From NCBI GenBank assembly GCA_013397115.1, contig VWZW01006289.1, positions 4,163,265 to 4,227,264 on the forward strand: 64,000 bases of DNA, written 5' to 3'. Positions 38,897 through 50,560 of this stretch are shown piece after piece (positions within the stretch are counted from its first letter, which is position 1; each line of letters opens with the position of its first letter). Under the pieces are notes generated by a model that made no database searches, was not told the DNA's origin, and saw only the letters and a program-made list of their open reading frames with translations. The position numbers and the translations under genes were made by a program. The DNA comes from Edolisoma coerulescens (taxonomy: Eukaryota > Chordata > Aves > Passeriformes > Campephagidae).

Positions 38897-39655
38897 AGCT
38901 ATTTTCTTTGTCAGACAGCTTATTCTTTGAGGTTTTCTATTTCAATTAATATTTTGATACAATTATTTTATTTAAAATTTATTTATTGTATCGTTAGTAG
39001 CAAGTTAGTTCATCTACAAAATATTCTGTTTATAAAAATTGCAGTCAGTTTGTGGAAATCCTTTACAAGCAAGCTGTCCTTATTATGGGGGCAGGGGGCA
39101 GAGTTTAGTGCTGTGTATGTCTGTGCCTATTTATGACTGTAGATGGGCTGAGTCAAGATGCATGTTATCTACACTTTTAAGGTATTCTATTCAAAACTTT
39201 CTATTGTAATGTGTTCTCAGAAGTATTTATTAATATTATTAGATAAAGTCATATTTTTGTGGAAATATTTTGTGCCTCTGATGCTACCTTTGTAAATTGT
39301 ACTTTACCCTGCATAGATCTCTCTCTGTACTAGAAGGTCAGCAGCTTTCACAATAATTTCCCCTTTCCTTTTTTCCTTTAAGTCTCTATAAGAAGTGGTC
39401 CACAAAGTTCAGGATTCAGCAGGGAAGACACAATAAACGCAAATGAAGATATTGATTGCCGAGTCATGACATGAGAGAAGGTAGCAGATGCCCAGCCTTG
39501 CCGTATCCAAAAAGGTCCCCAGTGTTCCAGGTTGCAAACAACCCCCTAATATGGAGGGTTGTGGTCTGGGGCATTAAGACAGCCACTGCTAAATTCAGGT
39601 TACTTTGGTTTGGTTTCAGGTTGGCTTTTTTCACCCTGTCAGACCAAAGAAAGCC

Positions 39656-39668
39656 AAAAAAAAAAAAA
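39656..39668. repeat. Poly-A run (13 bp)
   Basis: A homopolymer after AGAAAGCC. The upstream 200 bp has slightly higher complexity, but I do not recognise a retroposed gene in it. Confidence 0.85.
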
Positions 39669-40649
39669 TGAACTAAAGGTATTCAAAAGCAGTGCAGGTT
39701 AATCGGAGATTTATTGATGTAAGGCTGGCAATGTCTGGCAGGGGAATGAAAAAGACAGGCAAATGTAGCAATTAATTAATTGATCTCCCTGCTACGTGGT
39801 TAAACTCCAAAGCTTTGAACTCAAGCAAACCTTTTACCTGTGTTGACTTTTTTGAATTTAGGGTAGAATGATAACAGAACTGGAATTACATCCTCTTAAA
39901 TAATTTCAAGTCTCCTCAAACAGAATGATGTCTCCTCATTGACTTTGATACATAGGTAGATTTTACTTGAAAATGGGAGTCTTAGAGTGTATCATTCTCA
40001 TGGTGGGACTCCATGATTTCTTGCTGTTTGTGCTTTGTGCTAGGCCTGTCCATGACGTGCATTGCCTCCAAAATATTTCCACCCATTTACTTCTTTGTAC
40101 TCTGTTATCTGGCAACCTTAATTATTGCTTCCTACCTAGGCACATTCTATTTTTTCCCCATAAGGTACACTTAAAAGAAACATTTTCTTAGCTGCGTCCA
40201 TACAATCTCTTGAATGCCTAAAATGCAATAAATTGATGGAGAATCCACATTGAAGAGATTAAATATTACTGCACAGAAATATTAGCTGGTGAAAACAATC
40301 AGACTTTGATTCATGTAATTTATTATAGTCTCACATTCTTCTTCCTGTCTTGATAGCAAAGCTGCCAGTTAAGATCACACTGGAAGACTGCTGCAGTTTT
40401 TGCTGTTATTATTGATATTAAACTTGCATTTTGTTTTTATTACTGCTATTTTTTATTAAACTAAAATGCTGCTAAACAGTATGAGTGTGGCTCCACCTTT
40501 GTGCTGTCCCACACTTTCTGCATAAGAATTTAAAGAGTTGTATAGCCAAATTTTCAGAGGTCGAGGGAAGCTATAGGAGGGAATCGGGCAGCTGCAGTTT
40601 GGTTGTCCAAAACTAATATCATCAATGAAGTGGGAGTTGTCCGAAATTT

Positions 40650-40725
40650 CATTTCAGTTTTCTTTTCTCCAGGCTGAACAAGCCAAGTTACTTCAGCCAC
40701 ACTTCATATGGGTGAGGAATTTTCT
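40650..40725 (-). mobile_element. Short CR1 fragment, antisense
   Basis: The phrase TTTTCTCCAGGCTGAACAAG (40664-40683) followed by CCAAGTTACTTCAGCCACAC matches the antisense CR1 ORF2 segment usually reading CTCCAGGCTGAACAGCCCCAG. It is about 75 bp long with no tail on either side, so it is an internal scrap of an old insertion. Boundaries are uncertain. Confidence 0.55.
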
Positions 40726-41296
40726 AGACTTGGAAGAGGGAGACTAGGATCTGCAATGAAATCAGGTAGAAACTTACTCCAGATGTAGCTTTAATAGCTA
40801 GAAAGTAAGTAGACGCCCAGCTTTTGAACATGCCATGCCATTGAAGATCCTTTCTCTTCTGATATAATTTTGCTAATCCTTTAACTCATTTTGATAAACA
40901 GCTCCATCTGCCTTTGTGCCTGTGCCCCTTTGTCCTCCTCATGCCAATTTTTGTCCTGCTAGATCCCTGTAATTTCTCAGCTGTGCACATTTACAATTTT
41001 TAGGTCTCCCTGTGCAACTGCTGTTTTGTCCTTCCCTTCATGCATATTCCCTGTTCATATATTTCTACTACTAGTAGCACCCTAAATCTCCCTCATCTCA
41101 CTTGTAATTCCTGGTGCTGCTATAAGCTCCCACTAGTTGCTTCAGCCAGCAAAATCCACTCTTCCTTAACTTCTCCATCAGCTCCTACACTGGCAAAATG
41201 TAGAAAGTGTAGATATATATCACACGTACCAAAGTTCTGTACAAATGATGACTAAAACACTCATCCAATCTTCTAGGGCCAGCTTAACCCCTTCCA

Positions 41297-41344
41297 CAAA
41301 AAACCCCCCCAAAAACCCAAAACAAACAAATAAACAAACAAAAT
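41297..41344. repeat. A/C-rich simple repeat with (CAAA)n
   Basis: AAAAAACCCCCCC, AAAAACCC, then repeated ACAA/ATAA units to 41344. A low-complexity A/C tract. Confidence 0.85.
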
Positions 41345-43194
41345 CCAAGAAAGAAAGCAGATGCAATTATGATAGTCTCAGGAGAACCTGACTAAAAAAT
41401 ATGTCACATCATTGACAAGGACAGGAATCACACATCACATGATATGATTAACTTAATTAATTGGATTTCTTCCATTCAGTGCTGGCACTTACACTATATT
41501 GCTATACTTTTTCCTCACTATATCTTTGGGAAAAATAAACAACACTGAGAAAACAGGCTTTTCTTCCAGGGTGCATTGAGGCTGGAAATGGTCTTTTGAA
41601 GAAACTAATCTGCAGAGTGTAAAAAGGTCCTGTAATTCATTCACACATAAAGAGGACCTCCTAATCTGTCATATAGTTTCTCTGAATTATTGAGATTTCT
41701 TAGAATCTGTCAAAATTATCCCCAAAATCCTGCTACATTTTATATTATGTGTTTGGGTACTACTTGGGTAGAAAGGATGTTCTCTATAAAAACTAGTTAA
41801 ATTTTAGCAAAGAAACATCTTGGGTTTTTTTAAATTTCAAGCATTTTGGTGTTAATGAGACTTTGTCATCCTTAGCACCAGCAGACATAAATATTGCTTG
41901 GTTATTACAAGGAGTGTCCTCTTTCTGAAGGAATGCAAGCCTACAAGCAACAACCAGGTAACAGCTTTGCTATAATTCCAATTATCCCCATTGTCTCTCT
42001 TTTGCAAGCTATTGGTTTGAGAGAAAAACCATGTCGTAGGGAAAAAGGTATATATTATGCAACTGTTATACAACAGTTAAACTGTTTACTACATGTACTT
42101 TAAATTCTAAAATAGAATATTATCATGAAGATTTTCTTGGGAATCCTGTGGCAAAGGCATAAAGTCTGGGTAAAAAACTTGTGGAGTAATGTCCTATGAA
42201 GAAAATATCATGTGTAGATCCAGGAAACCCTAGTATTAAAAGAAAGACAATACAAATTAGTCTTTCAGGCACATTTGAAAACAAAGAAAAATATGACAAG
42301 AAAATAAATTTGCTTATTGGCTACTTTGCAGAAAATTCTGGATATTAAATTCAGACAGGTTTTGATGTGGTCTACCTCTGGGTGATCTAAGTTTCATTAA
42401 GAAAAATAAATCCTTCTTTACAAACAGTTGCAAAATAATTGAGCTTTTCAAAATTAGCACCAGAATTGTCTTTAGAAAGTTGCCTCTGCATTTCCTACAG
42501 GTTTGATTTGATTAGTAGATAATGTCCACATTTAATATATTAGAATTTTTGAAAAGTTGATATTCCTGAAAAGTAGAACATTAATTGAAAAGTTTATAAA
42601 TGTCAGCAAATACATTGATGTACTTCTGTTTTAAAATGATAAGGGTTTGAGGGGGTTTTTGTTTAGTATTTTCAGAATTCCTGCATTCACTCCAGGTCAA
42701 CTAAATCATACCTAATGATGTATTCTAACAAATGAGTAATCATAAAGATATGAAAAGCTCTAAGCTTGTACTTTGAAACACTGTGTTTTAAAAAGTTAAC
42801 AGAAATATTGTTCTTTTAAAAGAAATTGTAAATTTTAGAATTAAACACTTGACAACACCTTTGTTTTAGGATTTGTATTTCCCAGCTGGGTCCTGATCCT
42901 GCAAAAAACCATCATCTGTTATGCAAGTGGACTTGCAAACTTTAAACCTAGGCTGTAAAATTAACATTGTGCTATCTATTTTGCAACGATTTGGCCCCAA
43001 ATTGTAGAACCTTGCCAGAGCTTTCTTCTTTAAATAGATTTATGAGAATGTCTGTTTTTGTCTTCCTACAAATTAGAGATTTAAGCTTGCAGATCTGGGG
43101 AAGAGAAGCCAAGCTATTCTAGTCTAGTCTGAACCACAGCCAAAGAAGAGGCTTGGATCAAAGTATTTGGATTTGAACCTTAGCTCTATGTATT

Positions 43195-43242
43195 GGGGGG
43201 TGCATTTGTGTGTGTATGTGTATGTATGTATTTATATTTATA
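43195..43242. repeat. (TG)n/(TATG)n microsatellite
   Basis: A G6 run (43195-43200), then TG and TATG repeats passing into TTTATATTTATA. An alternating purine-pyrimidine tract. Confidence 0.85.
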
Positions 43243-44358
43243 CATTGCAGGATTCCAGATGTGTGATTTAATCTCTTCATGCATTATATGACTTTATTTG
43301 CAGTCCACAAGTCATCTGAATGACGAGCTGAGAATTTATTTAGATATTGAAATAAATTCTAAGCCTCAGTGATTTTTTCTGCATCTACGGAAAATATGTG
43401 AAAGCCACAGTGGCTGATACTTATATAGAATTTAAACATACAAAACATGAGATGCTACTAGTTTGTGATGCAAATTGATGTACAAAATGCTTTTTTTTTC
43501 CCCATCATTGCTAAATTTATGCTATATTTTATGAACCACAGGTGAAAAGTGAAAAGGTAAATGGCTGGAATATATATATAACACAGTGCAACTCATTTTT
43601 AATGTGAAGCAAAGAGAAGTGGAAATGGAAAAGAGTTTTTATTGTTTCTTCAAAAGTAAAAATAATGAACATAGTAGAGTTTCTATTATTTGGCTTACAT
43701 TCTTCATTTGGGCACTTCAAGCTTCGTAATTTCATAAAAGGAGAGAGTAAAACTCTATCATGTTTTGATCCTTATATTTATAAACTTTGATCCATGGCTA
43801 AAATATAAAAAAATGTAGTGCTATCTTCCCCCCGTGCCCCTTAACACTGAATGTAAATTGACCCACTGTACATTTTAAGATCAAGCTTGGAACTCAATTT
43901 AAATTGTAGCACATTCAGACTTCTTAAAAATATAAGTTCCATTCAAATGGGAGTTTTTTCACTGCACACAGAGCTCTAATCAGAAGTAGAGCTGTATAGA
44001 ATGGTTTAAATTTAATCCAAATCTCAGTGAATTTCATGAATCTGACTATTCAAGCTTTACATGACTGGGCTCATAAAAGTTATTTCTGCCTTTATGCATG
44101 ATAGGTTGCGGGTTGCTGCTTCTGGGCTTCACAACAAATGCCACAAACCGGAGTTCATCTCTGCCTTCATGCATTTTTCATAGCTGCAGCTAAAAAGTAA
44201 AACTGTACTGATTGATAATAGTTAATGAATGTGTAAGCTGTTAGTGAATGTTTTCCAGAGGTTTCCACTAGTTTGGGTCACAGGGAGTTGAACTGGATAA
44301 CTGATTATCCATAAAGATCACATTAGTGTATTAAAGAAGAATAGATCAAATACCAACG

Positions 44359-44396
44359 TCACACACACACACCCCCACACACACCCCCACACCCAT
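44359..44396. repeat. (CA)n microsatellite with C-run interruptions
   Basis: CACACA repeats interrupted twice by CCCCC over about 38 bp. An imperfect, probably polymorphic dinucleotide repeat. Confidence 0.92.
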
Positions 44397-47300
44397 ACAA
44401 CTCATTATTTTTCCCATTAGTGATATTCCTGAACACTCTAATAGACAGTATTTTACACCTTTTCTCAGTTGTAGGTATTTACTATGGTTTCTTCTTTCCA
44501 GGGTAAAAATGTAGTGGACTGCCTATTCTAAATGTGTTCCATACTGAGAACTTGGCATTTTAGGCTGAATTACACCTTTCCCCTCATTCTTTTTTTGTAA
44601 TAATGCTAAAGTTCTTCACAGACACAAAATGTCTGTAGTTCATTTTATGAAAACTGACATGTTTGGCCAGAATTGTGTTATCACATTTCTATAGATAATT
44701 TCTTTTTCTAGTTGTCTTTGTACAATGAATACAAGGGCTACAATATCCTTTTTCCTTCTTCTGATATTTAATGACTTACTTTCTCACCATAGCAGGTTAA
44801 ATGTTTGTTCCTTCATGACAGTAATGATGTTTCTCATTTCACAGATGGTGCCATTTGGAAGCAAGTATCCACAGTAAAGTTTTAGGTTAACAGTTACATT
44901 TATGATAGGAAAATGTCTGAAGCAAGAGAGTACCAGAATGGATGCAAGATATATTCACTAGAAATATGTATGTACTTTTTGAGAAATGCTTAGCAAAAAT
45001 TAACATGCAAATCTGCACCAAAGAGAGCAGTTTAAGCTCTACCCAAGCAACCATTTCTGTCTGCAAGCAAACACAGGAGAACATCACACCATCACTTCTT
45101 TTGGAATTACACAATTAGGGCATTCGTAAAGTAAGGCATGGCAAATGGAAACACCCTTTTCTTATTTTCCAGGCTTCCATGACAACTTCAGTGTTTTGAA
45201 ATAGGGTTGGAGAGTCAGGTGGGAGAATTGGGTGGTTTACTCCATTTGAACCATACTACACAGCCTCTCTCATTCTGTGTTGGGACGTGATACCTGTCTA
45301 GTGTAGAGCTACCTGGAGGCCACATCACAGCTTCACACTATGCTCTTGCCTCTCACTCCAGATTAGGAATGCTATACAAGATGAGACCATACAAACAGCG
45401 ATGAAACTTATCACTGTATTATAGTTTCAACACCCAATATAAAGGAGAGGGCAAGTTATTGCCTAAATATTTACTTGTTATCAATGAATTAACAAAAATG
45501 GTTGACTAACAAAGCAAGATCTCTAGTTTAGCATGTTTGTCTCACACCTCTTTTTTAGTCCCCTTCTCCATTCTAGAACTGTCTTTTTCCTAATTTATGT
45601 ACCTGGATAATTGCATACCACTCCTCAGTGGTGTGAGAGCCTGGAAAAATCTACTTGATTTTGGAACTGCAGTCACCCAACCTTTTGCAGAGGTCTGCAG
45701 GAAAACATTACAGAAGCAAAACAAAATTTTAGTACAACCACAAAAATTAAGAGGGAGGGACAAGCTCTTGTTCTCCTATTAGTGCAAAGAAACCTTTTTC
45801 TTAATATCCAATTAATTACTATGATTTTCCAAACTTTAAATTTCCTTAAGCATTTTTTAAAATATTTGCGTACTTTTATGCCACTTGGGAATATCTCAGG
45901 TCAGTGCTTGACAAGTTGCATAAGATACTGTCACTGAAATATTGTGACCATTTAAGAATAATATTCCACTGAGAACTAGACTTCTGCGACTGTAAGTCTG
46001 CTTATAGAAAGGAACTTGGTGCAAGGGAAGTGCATCAGTAGGCTCTTATATTTCCCTTATGTCCATTTTCAAGTGGGTTGTCTAACAAATGTAGTCTCCG
46101 CTGCACATATAGACTACAGCTTTCTGAAAAAAGAACCATAAACACTCCAAGTGTGTGCCATGGATCTGTTGGAGGAGCCATCCACACATTGATTCTGAAT
46201 TTAGTTACATAAATCAAATGTCATGTCAAGCATTTGGAGTGATTTTGGAGTGAAGCTTCTGGTTTTGTTTCCTCAAAAAATGTAGTTTGCACATCTCGAA
46301 ACTGACCAATAGGTGATTAATAGAAAAAAAAAATCACAAAATTCCCTTTCAAATCATGTTTCTGCTTCAATGCATTATCTCAGATATCAGCCCAGATACA
46401 GAATCAAACACAAGCTTAATGCAATTTTTATGGTATAGCTCTGAAAGGCCCAGTCTGTATGCATATTTGACCTTGCATCTTGAACTGTGTTAGCCTAGCA
46501 TTGTGGCAATGTCTTACAATATTTGAAGCATGTAGCATGAAAATGGGGAATACTTTACTTCTATAGTTTGAGGCTTTTTCTCCGAAATTAACGTGAGCTA
46601 ATGAGAAGGAAGATACAATTAATTTTTGTTCATTAACAGGTTTGACTATCAAATCTATGAACTCCTTCACCTCCAGCACTACGATTGTGAATTATCTAGA
46701 ATGATTTGGATCAGTTGAAGATTCAAAGCCAGGGAGTATGAAGGAATTTCTCGAGCAACTGAAATTTTGTCTCTGAAAAAAACCCCCATATATGCTGAAG
46801 TACATTCATCTATCAGACTATGAGTTTTAAAGTTTTGAACATGAATTAAAACTACCCAAGGCAGGCTTGTAATTGTTTCTGGAAGGTTTTTTACCTCCGA
46901 TCTTTTAACCTCTTGAAGTATTTTAGGCAGAATGTTGAATGTCTAATGCCTGTGGAGGACAACTAATGAAGCAGGTATTTTATCACCATAAATGTCTGAA
47001 TTGAAATATGATTAGCAATCTGGTGTGTTTTGATCATATCACATGGAATTTGGAGGTGGAGTATTGAAAACTGTGTGAGAAATGCCTGGCTGAAGAAAGA
47101 AATGGCTTTCTAATTTTCACTTAAATTCCACTATTTCTCTCATATTAATTTATGATATTTGTGGTTGAGTATCCACCTAATTTACTTAATATGTTTTTCT
47201 CATTCCTTTTCCAATTTACATGCATTACTCTACCTCATTTGAAACTATAATTTGAATCTTCTGCCTATACCAATTAACATTAATTTTTGATGTAAGCAGA

Positions 47301-48322
47301 CAAAAGAAGCTTTCAGATCTTTTTGGAAATAGTGGCTTCAAACTAGAATATCCAGTAAGAGTTTGTATTAATGATGTAATAGCAAAACTTGCCTGTTTAG
47401 TCAGATGATATCCTTTGTGATAGGGCTGTAATTCTGTGGAAAACAGATTTGCTTTTATTTGTAAGCAGATTAATAAAGTTGCTACTGAAATGCTACCTGA
47501 CTCTCCTGAGTATTCCATTACCTCTTGCAAGCACAGTAGTAAAAGTTCAACTAAAAAGAAAAAAAGAACACTGTAAAAAGAGCAACTAAATAAAATTACT
47601 GTAACCAACTCAATCCATAAGGGTTATGAACTGGGAGGTAGAACAAAGGATACAATGATTGGTGCACAGAAACAAGTAAATCTCAGAAAGGCCTGCAGAT
47701 TCATACCATTGAAAGGAAATGTTCGTCCCCTTGCTAAACACAAGCAATAGTTCATTGATAAAAAATGCACAGCAGAATTCTATGCTGTCTTCCAGAAGCA
47801 GAGCTTTACATCTATGTCTAAGAGTAATCCTGAAGAAAGCAAGTAGAATCTTCTGATCGATGGGTCAAACATCACTGCAGACACCACAGATCAAGGATGG
47901 TTGTGCCAACTTTTAGAAGATTCTCAAAAAGATGGTATATCAGGTGGTCTTTGAAAATGCAATACAAGTTCAGAATTGTTTTCAATAAACAATACATTAT
48001 GATGCCTCTGTTGTTACTGGCCAATAAAGGATAGATTGATGGTCAGAAGCAATGAGCTTAGTATTGATGAGAACAACAGTCAGGAAAATGAAAAGGTTGA
48101 TGATAAGTAGCCGATTTTTGATGGAGTATGTCAAACAGTTGCTGTGAAGGTGTGTGGAAATAAATGTCTAGTGTGCTGAGATTTTTTCACTTAGGACATG
48201 GAATCTGTTTCTATAATAAAACATCTCTAGTTTTATGGGAATATTTATAGTCCTACAAATTGTCTCTACACTGTCCTTGGATTAGATCCTGTTAACATAC
48301 TTTAAATATGCATTTGCATGAC

Positions 48323-48475
48323 CATAGAACCACAAAATAATTCAAGTTGAAAGGGACCTCAGGAGGTAATCTAGTCCAACTTCCTGCTCAGCAGGAGGGT
48401 CAGAAGAGTCAGCAATGAGATCAGATCAGCTTGTTCAGATCTGCATCCAGCTGTGTCTCCAAGGATGAAGATCCT
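48323..48475 (-). mobile_element. CR1 LINE 3' end, antisense
   Basis: It begins with a degraded antisense tail (ATAGAACCACAAAATAATTC). It continues with GAAAGGGACCTCAGGAGGTA (48349-48368), ATCTAGTCCAACTTCCTGCT (48369-48388), GAGATCAGATCAGCTTGTTC (48417-48436) and TCCAAGGATGAAGATCCTCC (48458-48477). All are CR1 3' blocks in order and in reverse complement. The copy is 5'-truncated and about 150 bp long. It lies some 180 bp from a CR1 RT relic in the opposite orientation. Confidence 0.9.
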
Positions 48476-48637
48476 CCCTGTTCCCCTATTTTGCTATCCT
48501 TCTATGCAGTTGAAATCTCTCATATTGCAATGCAAATCTATTGATAAGCAACAAAAGAATTTAATGCAGCAAACCAAAAAAACCAAAAATATTAAAAATC
48601 ATGGAGAAAGTCTTTTTGGGACACATTTCTTGGCATA

Positions 48638-48835
48638 AAAAGGAGAGAAATGTGACTGGGAATAGTAACCTTGAATTTACCAACGATAAATCATGTCTGA
48701 TCAGCCTGACTGCCTTCTATGAAAAAATGTCTGATTTGTGGTCAAGAATAATGCTGGATGTCATTCATAAAGATTTTAGCAAGGATTTTGATACTATATT
48801 CCCCCATTTTTTCAGGCACATGTTAGGACCTAAAG
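48638..48835 (+). mobile_element. CR1 LINE reverse-transcriptase relic, sense
   Basis: The plus-strand frame through 48601-48864 contains two consecutive CR1 RT landmarks without an intervening stop. The first, around 48655-48726, reads like the (S)QHGFTKGKSCLTNLIAFYD segment, here as FTNDKSCLISLTAFYE. The second, at 48772-48807, reads DFSKDFDTIFPH, which is the RT domain A motif (consensus DFSKAFDTVSH) holding the first catalytic aspartates. The catalytic YADD box lies farther 3' and is absent because similarity stops near 48835. The copy is an internal fragment, cannot be active, and belongs to a different CR1 subfamily or age class from its antisense neighbour at 48323-48475. Confidence 0.85.
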
Positions 48836-50189
48836 ATCAGTGTAAAAAACTGATTGTGTATTAAGGCTCAAAAAGGAGTATCTCGTGCATTGCACTCTAC
48901 CTGTGTACTGGTAAAAAGTTGGACACCACGAGAGTCTGTCATGAGGAAGTCTGGAAAATTAAGATTTATTGAGAATTGTGAAAGTTCTGCTACAGCATCT
49001 TGACATTTTATTTTGATTTGGAGAGAAATCTCCGCAATGCCATTAGTGAAAGAACTGCTAACAGAAACTGTTTCTGGATGGTTTTAACTCATTTCAGGAG
49101 TCTTGCAATCTCCAAATGCAGAATGTAAACCAAATGATGTAAATATGCACAGGCTTCAGACACTTCTGAATGAGAAATTTCTGCATAGGAAGCTTATTGA
49201 GTTAAGACGTTAATATCCTTTGCCATTAATATCTCTGCAACAAGAAATGTAATTGTCCAAATGGCCCTTTGATAATATGTGATTACAGTATTACTAAGCT
49301 CAATTCAAATGAAAGGATAAGCAAAGAAGATTCAAACTCTAGGTTTATGATTTTAGAAGGGTGAAGTGAGAAATCAGGGAACTAGTACATGAACTCAAAT
49401 TGCCTGACTATTTAGAGATTTGAGTAAGGAAGATATTTGAAATTTCTGTAAAGACAAATGTGCAGAAATGTCTGGAGTTTCAGTTCAATACAAGGAATTC
49501 TTTGTGGAGATGGTTCTAAAATATAGACATAACTTAGGACACTTGCATCAAGAAATAAGGCTAGGAATGTCAAAAATTGATTAATCAATAAAGAAAGCTA
49601 TAATTCAGAGGCTGGGGTGGGGATGAAGGAGAAAATAGTCAGAAGAATAATTTTTTTTGGTCCTGAAAAGAAAATATAAAAGTTAAAAAGGATTCATAGA
49701 CATATCATGAGAAAACTAAGGTTTCTTTGATTAAGAGAGAGTTAGGTGTTAAAAGCCTTAGATTAATACAACACTATAGTTTTTAGTAAGGATAATAATA
49801 ACTAATTTAGGCAAAGGCAAACTGAAAGGCAAAGACAGAAAGACTAATAGGGATAAAAGCATGTAAATTAAAATCCTACATATGAGGTTGAGGAAAACTC
49901 AAAAATTAAGTGTGTTCCAATCACAAGGACCTGATATCTCAAGCTCAGAGTTATGGAAAAAAGAAAACTGGCATATGAAACAAGTAGATTTCTAAGCATA
50001 CCAAACTGGAAGTGGGAATCTATAAATGCAGGATAATGAATATTTATATATCTATATATAGATATATCTTTTTTTTTAGACTAAGAGAAGAAGTCAACTG
50101 GCCTATCAGCTAGATCTAAGTAATGTGGAAAATATCAGAACACACTTCGAAGGAATGAATAATAGCACATAAAGGTAATTGAAAAATGG
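48836..50189. other. AT-rich DNA, partly likely decayed LINE
   Basis: No gene recognised. Parts after about 49400 may be the diverged 5' portion of the CR1 relic that becomes recognisable at 50190, but I cannot align it with confidence. A perfect AT palindrome lies at 50046-50067. Confidence 0.35.
50046..50067. repeat. 22-bp perfect AT-rich palindrome
   Basis: ATATATCTATATATAGATAT sits inside a perfect inverted repeat centred between 50056 and 50057, followed by a run of T. It is able to extrude as a cruciform, and is probably a by-product of a TA/TATC microsatellite. Confidence 0.9.
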
Positions 50190-50560
50190 GAGAAAAAGAA
50201 ATACATATTAAGAGAAGGCAGATTGTTCCAGACTAATTTTTCTTTCATTGACTGAATAATTGCCTTTCTACATTAGAAAAATATAGATCTCATAAAAATA
50301 GCATGTAAGGAAAGCCCAGATATTCTCCTAGAAAAGAATTATTACTCAAGAATCATAGACACAATCTGATGTAACACTAAATAGGAAGTTGCTCATTAAG
50401 ATAATAGAGATGAAAAATAAATCCTAAAATGAACAACCAACTTGCTAACAGGTAACCCAGACTGTCCTGGAAGGGGAAATAATGGTCTGGCACAAAGATG
50501 CTTGCTAATGTTTTCATTAATGAAGTCAGTGCTAAATTTTAGATCCCGATGATGAAAATC
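50190..50560 (+). mobile_element. Ancient CR1-clade LINE relic (RT domain), sense
   Basis: The segment 50218-50253 translates as GRLFQTNFSFID, matching the segment preceding RT domain A in an old amniote CR1 family (Q.VSD.FFFDRVID type). Sequence near 50505-50530 gives LANVFINE, matching the NIFINDL block that follows the PQGSVLGP motif. The order and separation (about 280 bp) fit ORF2. Everything between is riddled with stops. It is older than the 48638-48835 copy, judging by its divergence. Confidence 0.5.

Larger units (their letters stand above)
30475..40649. other. About 10 kb of unique AT-rich DNA
   Basis: No coding exon, tRNA or transposon that I can name. It holds homopolymer and simple repeats (listed separately) and scattered small open frames with no domain. 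A stretch near 37560-37830 has higher complexity, including GCTGATTATTAACCATGATT (37629-37648), and might be a conserved block, but I cannot support that further. Confidence 0.45.
40726..48322. other. About 7.6 kb of unique AT-rich DNA
   Basis: No gene or transposon recognised apart from simple repeats. A 127-codon minus-strand open frame (47225-47608) is not recognisable and I treat it as chance. The stretch 47640-48150 has a texture suggesting an old interspersed repeat, but I cannot name a family. Confidence 0.45.

Noticed and set aside
44359..44396. CRISPR-like spaced repeats
   Set aside because: It is an imperfect (CA)n microsatellite with C runs. There are no spacers, and the genome is vertebrate.
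47640..48150. Possible old DNA transposon or LINE interior
   Set aside because: The texture differs slightly from the flanks, but I found no terminal inverted repeats, tail or protein motif to name a family.
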